Shown piece after piece: positions 1 to 6,488 of a stretch of 6,900 nt of DNA (positions within the stretch are counted from its first letter, which is position 1; each line of letters starts with the position of its first letter). A program made the translations under genes and the position numbers. A model generated the notes under the pieces. It was given only the letters and a program-made list of their open reading frames with translations. It searched no databases and was not told where the DNA came from. The DNA is from Prevotella sp. CAG:1058 (GTDB lineage Bacteria > Bacteroidota > Bacteroidia > Bacteroidales > Bacteroidaceae), in the NCBI GenBank assembly GCA_000433175.1, contig HF986700.1:10962-17861 (forward strand), given 5' to 3'.

Positions 1-343
1 GTGAAACGACAATGTTTGCGTTTCTGTCCTTAGCCTTTATTCTCCAACTAACGTAAGCAATACACGGCGCTGTATTCCGTCGGCATGGTTCACACAGAAT
101 GTTTGTTTCAGGGATTTCAGGCAATTGTTCCTTAACAACATCTTTATAATTCACACTTGTCACAACCCAAACATTCTCAGGACTACATACTCCTTTAAAC
201 CTATCAAAAGTAAGTTGTAACAAAGAACGTCCTGTTCCTAATACGTCTATGAACTGTTTTGGTTTCTCTGCTGTACTCATAGGCCAGAAGCGGCTGCCCA
301 CTCCACCTGCCATTATGACTAAATGATTGTTCGAATAAGCCAT
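1..343 (-). CDS. manC: Mannose-1-phosphate guanylyltransferase, N-terminal part (cut by window edge)
   Basis: This cytoplasmic enzyme would make GDP-mannose and pyrophosphate from GTP and mannose 1-phosphate, feeding mannose- and fucose-containing glycans and capsule. Only the first 114 residues are visible; the frame is still open at base 1. Reading from ATG at 343, the sugar-nucleotide pyrophosphorylase signature is at residues 12-31 (AGGVGSRFWP, then PKQF), where the loop binds the nucleotide triphosphate and Lys29 is the conserved signature lysine. The family-typical LLQLTFDRF follows at 41-49, and EPCRRNTAPCIAY at 85-97 is characteristic of GDP-mannose pyrophosphorylases. The start is chosen because the signature sits the usual ~10 residues in and a -7 promoter element lies just upstream. 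It follows the xylA terminator, so it is probably a separate transcription unit. Whether a C-terminal phosphomannose isomerase domain is fused cannot be seen. A related nucleotidyltransferase is possible but less likely. Confidence 0.88.
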   Translation of the reverse strand, partial: MAYSNNHLVIMAGGVGSRFWPMSTAEKPKQFIDVLGTGRSLLQLTFDRFKGVCSPENVWVVTSVNYKDVVKEQLPEIPETNILCEPCRRNTAPCIAYVSWRIKAKDRNANIVVS

Positions 344-376
344 AAAACTTTAGAACTAATGAAAATAATAATGCCA

Positions 377-384
377 CAAAGTTA
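377..384 (-). promoter_or_regulatory. Candidate Bacteroidetes -7 promoter element for manC
   Basis: On the minus strand the sequence reads TAACTTTG, an exact match to the Bacteroidetes sigma-factor -7 consensus TAnnTTTG. It lies 33 bases before the manC ATG, giving a predicted leader of roughly 25-30 nt. The matching -33 element is poor: only TTG at 401-403 with a short 16-base spacer, in a long T-rich tract. It lies just beyond the xylA terminator, which fits an independent manC transcript. Confidence 0.4.
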
Positions 385-410
385 GAAAAAAAAGAATAAA
401 CAATAAAAAA

Positions 411-446
411 AAATAAGAAAAAAGGCGGAATTTTTATTCCGCCTTT
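411..446 (-). terminator. Rho-independent terminator of the xylBA transcript
   Basis: Bases 421-431 and 436-446 form a perfect 11-bp inverted repeat (AAAGGCGGAAT / ATTCCGCCTTT) with a 4-base loop. On the minus strand the stem is followed by a long T-rich run (TTTTCTTATTTTTT...), the form of an intrinsic terminator. It begins 21 bases after the xylA stop codon and so ends xyl transcription before manC. The plus-strand side is not followed by a T tract and faces no supported gene. Confidence 0.9.
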
Positions 447-467
447 GACGCATATTAAGTTTTTGTA

Positions 468-1784
468 TTATTTGCAATACCAACTTACAATAGTTTCATA
501 AAGTTCCTGCTTTCCTGAGATCTGTTTTGGCTCTCCTGCATTCTTTGCGTATGCAACCAAATCTTCAAGTGAAAGCTTACCTTCTTCAAATTCTTTTCCC
601 TTGCCTGAATCAAATGAAGCATAACGTTCGTTGACCATCTTGCAAAGTGGTGAATTTTCAATAATATTGGCAGCATTCTCAAAAGCACGTGCCATAGCGT
701 CCATACCGCTAATATGGGCGATAAACAAATCTTCCAAGTCTGTTGAATTACGACGTATTTTAGCATCAAAATTAGAGCCACCGTTACCAAGTCCACCATT
801 GCGTATGATTTGCATCATTGCCTGAGTAAGTTCCCAATTATCAATAGGGAATTGGTCTGTATCCCAACCATTTTGGTAATCGCCGCGGTTCGCATCAATG
901 CTGCCAAGCATGCCATTGTCAACAGCAACAGCCAACTCATGTTCGAACGTATGGCCGGCAAGAGTGGCATGGTTTACCTCTATATTCACTTTGAAGTCTT
1001 TGTCCAAATCATTTGCACGAAGGAAACCGATAACAGTTTCGGTGTCAACATCATACTGATGTTTTGTTGGTTCCATTGGTTTCGGCTCAATCAAAAACGT
1101 ACCTGTAAAACCTTTAGAACGCGCATAATCGCGAGCAGCCTTCAACATATTGGCTAAATGGTCTTTTTCACGTTGCATTTGGGTGTTCAACAAACTCATA
1201 TAGCCCTCACGACCACCCCAAAATACATAATTTGAGCCACCCAACTTAATTGTTGCATCAATAGCGTTTTTAATCTGGACAGCAGCACGTGCTACTACAT
1301 CAAAATCCGGATTAGTTGCAGCACCATTCATATAACGCTTGTTGCTGAATACGTTTGCCGTACCCCACAAGTTCTTTATGTTTGTGCCCTTCATCTTTTC
1401 CAACGCATAATCTGTAATAGCTTTCATGCGGGCTTCATACTCTTCGATTGTGTCTCCTTCTTCCACTAGGTCTACATCATGGAAACAGAAATACTCTATT
1501 CCCAGCTTCTCCATGATTTCAAAACCGGCATCCATCTTATCCTTTGCACGCTCGACCGCATCGGTCTTAACATCCCAAGGATAAACTCGGGTTCCACCAC
1601 CAAACTGGTCACCGCTTGCCTGTCCCAATGTATGCCACCAAGCCATAGCAAACTTCAACCAATCTTTCATTTTTTTACCCATTATCACTTTCTCTGCGTC
1701 ATAATAATGATAAGCTAACGGGTTTGTGCTATTCACACCTTCAAACTGGATTTTTCCAATTTGCGGAAAATACTCTTTTGCCAT
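468..1784 (-). CDS. xylA: Xylose isomerase
   Basis: This cytoplasmic TIM-barrel enzyme interconverts D-xylose and D-xylulose (also D-glucose and D-fructose) using two divalent metal ions. The 438-residue length is that of the long (class II) xylose isomerases, and the sequence closely resembles Bacteroides XylA. Visible active-site residues are Trp50, His102 and Asp105 in CFHDVDLV (the ring-opening pair), and Trp189. Metal ligands are Glu233 (LIEPKP), Glu269 and His272 (NIEVNHAT), Asp297 (SIDANRGD), Asp308 and Asp310 (WDTD) and Asp340 (NFDAK). All are present, so it should be active. The start is ATG at 1784; an in-frame TTG two codons upstream would only add two residues. It lies 55 bp downstream of xylB with no hairpin or promoter evident between them, so the two are probably one operon, ended by the terminator at 421-446. 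Confidence 0.98.
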   Translation of the reverse strand: MAKEYFPQIGKIQFEGVNSTNPLAYHYYDAEKVIMGKKMKDWLKFAMAWWHTLGQASGDQFGGGTRVYPWDVKTDAVERAKDKMDAGFEIMEKLGIEYFCFHDVDLVEEGDTIEEYEARMKAITDYALEKMKGTNIKNLWGTANVFSNKRYMNGAATNPDFDVVARAAVQIKNAIDATIKLGGSNYVFWGGREGYMSLLNTQMQREKDHLANMLKAARDYARSKGFTGTFLIEPKPMEPTKHQYDVDTETVIGFLRANDLDKDFKVNIEVNHATLAGHTFEHELAVAVDNGMLGSIDANRGDYQNGWDTDQFPIDNWELTQAMMQIIRNGGLGNGGSNFDAKIRRNSTDLEDLFIAHISGMDAMARAFENAANIIENSPLCKMVNERYASFDSGKGKEFEEGKLSLEDLVAYAKNAGEPKQISGKQELYETIVSWYCK

Positions 1785-1839
1785 AATCAATAGTTTTATA
1801 TTTTATATGTTATTAATTTGATTTATAATCATCGTCAAT

Positions 1840-3333
1840 TCAAATTAAATGAAACAGTTTTTCCTTCCACAAAGAATATGCCTCAAGATATTCACCCCTA
1901 TGTTTCTCATCAGGCTCAATCACTGCAAGTTTCTTCAAGGAAGCAAATGCCTCATTGTTATCTTTATATATACCACATCCCAAACCAGCACCTTTGGCAG
2001 CCCCTACGCTTCCATCTGTTTCATAAAGCTCAATTGTCGCACCACTGACACCAGCCAACGTATTGCGGAAAACATCACTAAAAAACATATTGGCCTTGCC
2101 TGCATGTATTTTTTTGATATCCATGCCCATCTGCTGCATGACTTCCATTCCGTAACAGAAACTGAATACAATTCCCTCTTGTGCAGCACGCATGACATGA
2201 GCTTTTCCGTGTTTATTGAAATTAATTCCATGTATTGAGCAACCCACCTCTTTATTCTCAAGCACACGTTCTGCTCCGTTACCGAACGGTATGATTGTCA
2301 CTCCTTCGCTTCCAATAGGTACTGTTGACATGATTTCATTCATTTCTGAATATGAAATTCCTTCTGGAGCAACATTCCTACGAATCCATGCATTAAGGAT
2401 ACCTGTACCATTAATACATAATAACACGCCGAGGCGATTAACGTCTTTGGTATAATTTACGTGTGCAAAAGTATTCACACGACTATATCTGTCATAATTC
2501 ACATCACCAAGCACACCGTACACAACACCAGATGTTCCTGCTGTCGAAGCAATCTCGCCAGGATTAAAAACGTTCAAACTTAAAGCGTTATTTGGCTGGT
2601 CACCTGCCCTATAACTTATTGGTGTCCCAGCTTTAAGCCCTAATTCCTCTGCAGCAGATGCGCATACTTCACATTGCACACCAAATGTAGGTACTATGTC
2701 AGCAATAACACCCCAATCAAATCCAAAATAGTCAAGTAAAAATCCCGCAGTCTCCTTATTCTTAAAATCCCAGAACATACCTTCGCTTAATCCGCTGATC
2801 GTAGTATTAATTACTCCACTCAACTTCATTGCTATGTAATCTCCTGGTAACATGACTTTATAAATTCTCTCAAACAACTCAGGTTCATTATCCTTAACCC
2901 ATGCTAATTTTGCAGCAGTAAAATTGCCAGGTGAGTTCAATAAATGAGACAAGCACTTGTCTGAACCTATTTCTTCAAAAGCCCTTTCACCATAAGGCAC
3001 CGCCCTCGAGTCACACCATATAATTGAAGGTCGCAAAACCTGCATTTGCTTGTCAACACATACAAGCCCATGCATCTGATAAGAAATGCCAATGGCTTTT
3101 ATATCTTCACCAGTAACAGAAGCGTAATCCATAACCTTCTTCAAGCTCAGTTTGGCATAGTTCCACCACATTTGCGGATCTTGTTCTGCCCAACCCGACT
3201 TAACGGCTATTATTGGCGCCTCCTTCTCAGGATAAAATGCCGATGCCATACACACTCCACTATCTGCATCGACTAATGAGGCTTTAACAGACGAACTTCC
3301 AACATCAAAACCCAACAAATATCTTCCAGACAT
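1840..3333 (-). CDS. xylB: Xylulokinase (FGGY family)
   Basis: The product would phosphorylate D-xylulose with ATP to xylulose 5-phosphate, the second step of cytoplasmic xylose catabolism. The 497-residue protein has the FGGY/actin-like two-domain layout. The first phosphate loop is at residues 8-19 (GFDVGSSSVKAS), and the substrate-contact segments are QMHGL (86-90) and WCDSRA (106-111). The likely catalytic base is Asp245 in YRAGDQPNNA, followed by the second phosphate motif STAGTSGVVYG (263-273). A C-terminal nucleotide-binding segment is at about 409-450 (IHAGKANMFFSDVF ... TDGSVGAAKGAG); it replaces the glycine-rich GGGAKS of many xylulokinases with HAGKAN. Adjacency to xylA makes xylulose the best substrate assignment, since FGGY kinases are hard to separate by sequence alone. 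The gene starts at ATG 3333, with a candidate promoter in the 78-bp gap upstream. Confidence 0.95.
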   Translation of the reverse strand: MSGRYLLGFDVGSSSVKASLVDADSGVCMASAFYPEKEAPIIAVKSGWAEQDPQMWWNYAKLSLKKVMDYASVTGEDIKAIGISYQMHGLVCVDKQMQVLRPSIIWCDSRAVPYGERAFEEIGSDKCLSHLLNSPGNFTAAKLAWVKDNEPELFERIYKVMLPGDYIAMKLSGVINTTISGLSEGMFWDFKNKETAGFLLDYFGFDWGVIADIVPTFGVQCEVCASAAEELGLKAGTPISYRAGDQPNNALSLNVFNPGEIASTAGTSGVVYGVLGDVNYDRYSRVNTFAHVNYTKDVNRLGVLLCINGTGILNAWIRRNVAPEGISYSEMNEIMSTVPIGSEGVTIIPFGNGAERVLENKEVGCSIHGINFNKHGKAHVMRAAQEGIVFSFCYGMEVMQQMGMDIKKIHAGKANMFFSDVFRNTLAGVSGATIELYETDGSVGAAKGAGLGCGIYKDNNEAFASLKKLAVIEPDEKHRGEYLEAYSLWKEKLFHLI

Positions 3334-3370
3334 ACTTACTTTGTTTTAATTAGATTACTACAGACAAGGT

Positions 3371-3396
3371 CAAACTTAACAACCAATCACAACAAA
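3371..3396 (-). promoter_or_regulatory. Candidate promoter of xylBA
   Basis: The minus strand reads TAAGTTTG at 3378-3371, an exact TAnnTTTG -7 element, 37 bases before the xylB ATG; the predicted leader is about 30 nt. A TTTG is present upstream at 3396-3393, but the spacer of 14 bases is shorter than the ~19-21 usual for the -33 element. The promoter may therefore be weak or need an activator. A near-palindrome, TGTCTTAAGATA (3398-3409), lies immediately upstream and could be an operator, but one short palindrome is weak evidence. Confidence 0.45.
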
Positions 3397-3411
3397 ATGT
3401 CTTAAGATAGT

Positions 3412-3741
3412 TTAGAACAAAGATAAAGATTTATCTTCTATTGTTTTTCGTTCATTTGTTATCTCTATCTCCTCACTTTTAAAATCAAAAAACAGTTGTC
3501 GTGATGTATTAGATTGATTTAAACGATATACTCCACGGATACTTGTCCTCTCAATTATTGAATCATTCGATTTGCTATTTCTTTTCAGATAACAGGCAAC
3601 ATAGTGGTACACGTCTTCAAAAGGAACTACATCGAATAAGCCATTACAATTGTTAAAAACATGACGGGCTATTTTCTTTACACTAAGTCCCTTTTCTCCA
3701 GCTTCAGTAAGAACAAAAAGTATCTCGCTATCGTAATTCAT
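3412..3741 (-). CDS. Small HARE-HTH-like winged-helix protein, function unknown
   Basis: I do not recognise a named gene. The 109-residue protein looks like a compact winged-helix domain at about residues 4-75: a first helix (SEILFVLTEAGEKG), then LSVKKIARHVFN, then a VPFEDVYHYVACYLKRNS helix, ending in a wing-like strand (IIERTSIRGVYRLN). This pattern resembles HARE-HTH domains that accompany DNA- or RNA-polymerase-associated proteins; that assignment is inference. The tail (76-109) is polar and probably disordered, with QLFFDF at 82-87 and SLSLF at the extreme C-terminus, both similar to sliding-clamp-binding peptides. The ATG at 3741 is chosen because an upstream TTG (3810) would place the start inside the preceding gene's stop and put a terminator-like hairpin inside the coding sequence. 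No clear promoter is seen. It precedes xylBA by 78 bp and follows another small winged-helix gene, so a regulatory role is plausible but unproven. Confidence 0.75.
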   Translation of the reverse strand: MNYDSEILFVLTEAGEKGLSVKKIARHVFNNCNGLFDVVPFEDVYHYVACYLKRNSKSNDSIIERTSIRGVYRLNQSNTSRQLFFDFKSEEIEITNERKTIEDKSLSLF

Positions 3742-3753
3742 AGGATTAGAATG

Positions 3754-3790
3754 AAAGAAGGACCGGTGAGATGTTCGCCAGTCCTTCTTT
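3754..3790 (-). terminator. Terminator or attenuator hairpin between the two winged-helix genes
   Basis: Bases 3754-3769 and 3775-3790 form a 16-bp inverted repeat with a 5-base loop. In the minus-strand RNA it has one G-U wobble and one A-C mismatch. The outer arms are AAAGAAGGAC and GTCCTTCTTT, and the downstream side continues CTTCTTTCATTCT, a moderate pyrimidine tract. It starts 17 bases after the stop codon of the 98-residue gene, a normal terminator position. Its last base is only 12 bases before the ATG of the next gene, which is unusual and suggests either imperfect termination with read-through or attenuation. Confidence 0.72.
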
Positions 3791-3806
3791 GGTATCGTCT
3801 CAAAGG

Positions 3807-4103
3807 TCAAGCCAAAGTAATCTTATTTTCTTCTGCTTTGATCTTACCTTCCTTAAAGAGCCAGCCCATTCCAAGCAGCGTTTCCTGTTCACTAATTTTA
3901 GCAGCTTTAGCTATTTCTACAACACTAAGAGACTTATCTGCTGTAGCAAGAGCCTGGTAAACGTCACCAGCTTTAAAGCCTACCGTCTCTGCATTGATTT
4001 CAAAATCAACTTTCTTTGCAGCGCACCTTTTCGGTGCAGCTTTCTTCTCTGCCGCTGCTTTTGTTGTTGCGGTCTTTCTTACTGTTTCTTTCTTTTCTGT
4101 CAT
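3807..4103 (-). CDS. Small DUF2582-like winged-helix protein with Lys/Ala-rich N-terminal tail
   Basis: This 98-residue protein has two parts. Residues 1-32 are a basic, low-complexity tail rich in Lys, Ala and Thr (for example TTKAAAEKKAAPKR), like histone H1 or nucleoid-protein tails. Residues 36-98 form a compact domain: INAETVGFKAGDVYQAL, a short linker, the helix-turn-helix LSVVEIAKAAKISEQETLLGMGWL, and a wing FKEGKIKAEENKITLA. The domain fits the winged-helix family known as DUF2582 in Bacteroidetes and other anaerobes, whose role I do not know to be established. Nucleic-acid binding is inference from fold and charge. The start is ATG at 4103; an in-frame TTG six bases earlier would add only two residues. 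It lies 150 bp downstream of aspS, has its own good promoter, and ends 17 bases before a strong hairpin, so it is probably a monocistronic transcript with possible read-through. Confidence 0.85.
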   Translation of the reverse strand: MTEKKETVRKTATTKAAAEKKAAPKRCAAKKVDFEINAETVGFKAGDVYQALATADKSLSVVEIAKAAKISEQETLLGMGWLFKEGKIKAEENKITLA

Positions 4104-4120
4104 AATCAAAGTAAAATCAC

Positions 4121-4139
4121 ATTAAAGATAAACTTTAAT
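4121..4139. repeat. Short inverted repeat in the leader of the 98-residue winged-helix gene
   Basis: ATTAAAG (4121-4127) and CTTTAAT (4133-4139) are perfect 7-base inverted arms around a 5-base loop. The repeat lies between the predicted transcription start and the ATG. It could be a weak RNA hairpin or a binding site for a dimeric regulator, possibly autoregulation. In AT-rich DNA such a repeat may also be chance. Confidence 0.3.
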
Positions 4140-4173
4140 AATAAGTAGATAACAATCCTCTTATAATCCAGTG

Positions 4174-4203
4174 CAAATATAATGTATTTATTTATAATAC
4201 AAA
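4174..4203 (-). promoter_or_regulatory. Bacteroidetes-type promoter of the 98-residue winged-helix gene
   Basis: On the minus strand TTTG at 4203-4200 is followed after 18 bases by TATATTTG at 4181-4174, matching the -33 TTTG and -7 TAnnTTTG elements at close to the expected spacing. This is one of the two best promoter matches in the window. The predicted start is near 4167, giving a leader of about 60 nt. It lies in the gap after aspS, where the sequence offers only a weak 5-bp A/T-rich stem as a possible aspS terminator. Confidence 0.6.
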
Positions 4204-4253
4204 TATTTTTACATGAATAAAAACCAATAAAAGAACCGTTTTCAACTACAATT

Positions 4254-6020
4254 CTACTTTTCTTGATTTAAATCAACTTTAATTTGCAACTCATCAAGCT
4301 GTTTATGGTCAAGTGACGATGGTGCATCGAGCATCACATCACGTCCGCTGTTATTTTTGGGGAAAGCAATACAATCACGAATACTGTCAAGCCCTGCCAT
4401 GATTGATACAAAGCGGTCTAATCCGAAAGCCAATCCCGCATGAGGAGGAGCTCCATATTTAAAGGCGTTAATAAGGAAGCCAAACTGTGCCATTGCACGT
4501 TCCTCCGTAAATCCTAAAATGTTAAACATTTTTTCCTGTAATTTACAATCATGTATACGGAGGCTTCCACCACCGACTTCGATACCGTTACATACAAAGT
4601 CGTATGCTTTAGCACGCACACGTTCAGGATGTTCTTCAAGCAAAGGTATATCGTCAGGATTAGGCATCGTGAACGGATGGTGTGTAGACATCAAACGCTG
4701 TTCCTCATCACTCCACTCAAACAATGGGAAATCTATAATCCATAAGCACTCAAACTTATTTTTATCCCTCAAGCCAAGCCTGTCACCCATTTCCAATCTC
4801 AAGCTACAAAGTTGGACACGGGTTTTATTAGCCCTATCACCACTTAAAATCAGCAATAAGTCTCCGTTATTGGCTCCTACTTTTTCTTTCAAGCCCTGCA
4901 GTACATTGGGTTCATAGAACTTGTCAATGCTGCTCTTTACGCTACCATCCTCGTTAAATTTAACCCATACTAGACCTTTTGCACCCACTTGTGGACGTTT
5001 AACAAAATCTGTCAATTGGTCAAGCTGTTTTCTTGTATAGTTTGCACACCCGGGAACACATATTCCACCGATATAGTCTGCATCATTAAATACGCCAAAT
5101 GTACCTGTTCCTTTTAACACGTCCATCAATTCGACAAACTCCATACCAAACCGTAAATCAGGTTTATCGCTACCAAAACGACGCATAGCTTCAGCCCATG
5201 TCATCTGTTGAAGCTTGGCTGGAAGATCTACACCGCGTATTTCTTTGAACAAATGACGGCACATGTCTTCGAACAAGTCTATGACATCATCCTGATCAAC
5301 AAATGACATTTCGCAATCTATCTGAGTAAACTCTGGCTGACGGTCAGCACGCAAATCTTCATCACGGAAACATTTTGCAATTTGGAAATAACGGTCAAAG
5401 CCACTAACCATCAACAATTGCTTAAGTGTCTGTGGGCTTTGTGGCAATGCGTAAAATTGTCCGGGGTTCATGCGTGAAGGCACAACGAAATCACGAGCGC
5501 CCTCAGGGGTACTACCTATTAAAATAGGTGTCTCAACTTCTATAAAATCCTTGGAATCCAAGAAGTTCCTTATAAGAATCGTCATGCGATGGCGCAATTC
5601 AAGATTCTTCCTGACACACGAACGGCGCAAATCAAGATAACGATATTTCATCCTTATGTCGTCACCGCCGTCGGTATTGTCATCTATTGTGAACGGTGGT
5701 GTAAGGCTTTCGCTCAATACATTGAGCTTCTTTGCCATAATTTCAATATCGCCAGTAGGTAAATTAGAATTTTTACTTTGACGCTCATTCACAATGCCTT
5801 CTACTTGAATGCAATACTCACGTCCGAGCTTGTTTGCTTCGGCGCAAAGATCGGCATCGTCATTTTCGTTAAACACCAGCTGCGTTATACCGTAACGATC
5901 GCGAAGGTCGACAAATGTCATACCACCCATCTTACGACTGCGCTGCACCCACCCTGATAGAGTTACCAGGTTACCAGCATCAGCAAGGCGCAACTCACCA
6001 CATGTTTTCGTTCTATACAT
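4254..6020 (-). CDS. aspS: Aspartyl-tRNA synthetase
   Basis: This cytoplasmic class IIb synthetase charges tRNA-Asp with aspartate via aspartyl-AMP. At 588 residues it matches the full-length bacterial type. Residues 1-~105 form the OB-fold anticodon-binding domain ([13 protein letters not shown], then [15 protein letters not shown]). Class II motif 1 is around 153-178 ([19 protein letters not shown]), motif 2 around 209-235 with Arg219 ([18 protein letters not shown]), and motif 3 at 523-537 with Arg536 ([15 protein letters not shown]). The bacterial GAD insertion lies roughly at 288-420. Met31 occupies the position where discriminating enzymes such as E. coli AspRS have Leu and many non-discriminating ones have His, suggesting (not proving) tRNA-Asp specificity. 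The start at ATG 6020 gives the usual N-terminus. It has an upstream promoter with a long leader, and no strong terminator after its TAG stop. Confidence 0.98.
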   Translation of the reverse strand: MYRTKTCGELRLADAGNLVTLSGWVQRSRKMGGMTFVDLRDRYGITQLVFNENDDADLCAEANKLGREYCIQVEGIVNERQSKNSNLPTGDIEIMAKKLNVLSESLTPPFTIDDNTDGGDDIRMKYRYLDLRRSCVRKNLELRHRMTILIRNFLDSKDFIEVETPILIGSTPEGARDFVVPSRMNPGQFYALPQSPQTLKQLLMVSGFDRYFQIAKCFRDEDLRADRQPEFTQIDCEMSFVDQDDVIDLFEDMCRHLFKEIRGVDLPAKLQQMTWAEAMRRFGSDKPDLRFGMEFVELMDVLKGTGTFGVFNDADYIGGICVPGCANYTRKQLDQLTDFVKRPQVGAKGLVWVKFNEDGSVKSSIDKFYEPNVLQGLKEKVGANNGDLLLILSGDRANKTRVQLCSLRLEMGDRLGLRDKNKFECLWIIDFPLFEWSDEEQRLMSTHHPFTMPNPDDIPLLEEHPERVRAKAYDFVCNGIEVGGGSLRIHDCKLQEKMFNILGFTEERAMAQFGFLINAFKYGAPPHAGLAFGLDRFVSIMAGLDSIRDCIAFPKNNSGRDVMLDAPSSLDHKQLDELQIKVDLNQEK

Positions 6021-6153
6021 ACAATTAAACTTTTATTTCATGGAGGTCAGCAACTGTCAACATTATGTTAATAAAAAGTATCAACATTTCTGTAATACCG
6101 TAAAATTCACATATTTTCGCAATTGACAGAATGCCGACAAACATTCTTTAATT
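6021..6153 (-). promoter_or_regulatory. Long 5' leader of aspS with possible alternative RNA structures
   Basis: If transcription starts just after the -7 element at 6160-6167, the aspS leader is about 130 nt. In it, CTGTCAA (read at 6129-6123) can pair with TTGACAG (6060-6054). Inside that, TGTTGAT (6086-6080) can pair with ATTAACA (6072-6066) with one G-U pair. A competing 6-bp hairpin, AGAATG/CATTCT (6147-6142 with 6133-6128), overlaps the outer stem by two bases, so the two are mutually exclusive. No T-box consensus and no intrinsic terminator are visible. Regulation is speculative. Confidence 0.3.
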
Positions 6154-6159
6154 TAGATG

Positions 6160-6191
6160 CAAAAATACAAAATAATATATAAACAAACAAA
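6160..6191 (-). promoter_or_regulatory. Bacteroidetes-type promoter of aspS
   Basis: On the minus strand TTTG at 6191-6188 is followed after 20 bases by TATTTTTG at 6167-6160, matching the -33 TTTG and -7 TAnnTTTG elements at usual spacing. A second exact -7 match, TATATTTG, overlaps the -33 element at 6195-6188, so an alternative start further upstream is possible. The aspS ATG is about 130-150 bases downstream. Confidence 0.55.
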
Positions 6192-6195
6192 TATA

Positions 6196-6386
6196 TATAG
6201 GTAAAATGAAGGATTCTATTCTTCAAAAAAACATCCCATTACATGAACAAGTAAATACGACATTGTATTTTTGGGGAAAGGCTTTGGCAAGCACGAAAAA
6301 GTCTCGTTTTTCTTTAGCCGTTTTATTTTCCACTATTAATACGTATTTGAAATGCTTTTATCCATTATGTTACACTCGCAACATAC
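6196..6386. other. Intergenic stretch with no supported gene
   Basis: This is the middle of the gap between the oxidoreductase subunit gene (stop at 6489) and aspS (start at 6020). It is AT-rich and I see no tRNA, RNA gene, insertion sequence or array in it. A plus-strand open frame (6206-6454, 82 codons) crosses it but is probably spurious. A small imperfect hairpin (GAAGGATTC / TATTCTTC, 6208-6224) is the only local structure noticed. Confidence 0.5.
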
Positions 6387-6425
6387 AAACATTAAAGGAG
6401 GATGTACCGTTTAGGCACATCCTCC
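6387..6425 (-). terminator. Terminator-like hairpin downstream of the oxidoreductase operon
   Basis: GGAGGATGT (6397-6405) and ACATCCTCC (6417-6425) form a perfect 9-bp stem. After one mismatch the stem adds two further G-C pairs around a 5-base loop. Read on the minus strand, the stem is followed by TTTAATGTTTG, an imperfect T tract, about 64 bases after the stop codon of the upstream gene. The plus-strand side lacks a T tract, so the minus-strand reading is preferred. Confidence 0.65.
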
Positions 6426-6488
6426 CAGAAAGATCAAATAAAGGTTGTTTGTGATTTGAAAAAACATCACTAAGCCTATACCACCTTA

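Noticed and set aside
810..1157. A 115-codon plus-strand open frame opposite xylA, and similar plus-strand frames opposite xylB and aspS.
   Set aside because: They lie entirely antisense to well-supported conserved genes and show no domain-like composition; they are shadows of the real reading frames.
1782..1790. TTG two codons upstream as the start of xylA; the same TTGATTATG string occurs at the start of the 98-residue gene (4101-4109).
   Set aside because: In both genes the following ATG is in frame and more usual, and it gives the expected N-terminus for xylA. The shared 9-mer across two AT-rich starts is most likely coincidence.
3420..3437. AT-rich palindrome AAGATAAA/TTTATCTT at the 3' end of the 109-residue gene, possibly a terminator before xylBA.
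   Set aside because: It lies inside the coding sequence (last codons), has almost no G-C pairs and is followed by only a short T-rich stretch. It is too weak to call a terminator.
3742..3810. A 23-residue N-terminal extension of the 109-residue protein from TTG at 3810.
   Set aside because: It overlaps the previous stop codon, needs a rare start codon, and would be encoded almost entirely by the terminator-like hairpin at 3754-3790.
4219..4242. Possible terminator downstream of aspS (AAAAC/GTTTT arms at 4220-4224 and 4238-4242).
   Set aside because: Only five mainly A-T pairs around a 13-base loop; too weak to support, although the minus-strand side is followed by T-rich sequence.
6033..6041. 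Two-codon mini-ORF (ATG AAA TAA) just upstream of aspS, as a leader peptide.
   Set aside because: Too short to be distinguished from chance, and no associated ribosome-binding or attenuator structure is visible.
6206..6454. An 82-codon plus-strand open frame in the gap upstream of aspS.
   Set aside because: No recognisable domain, no good plus-strand promoter (only TAATTTAG, a one-mismatch -7 element), and it runs through the 6397-6425 hairpin that reads naturally as a terminator of the opposite strand. A real small protein cannot be fully excluded.
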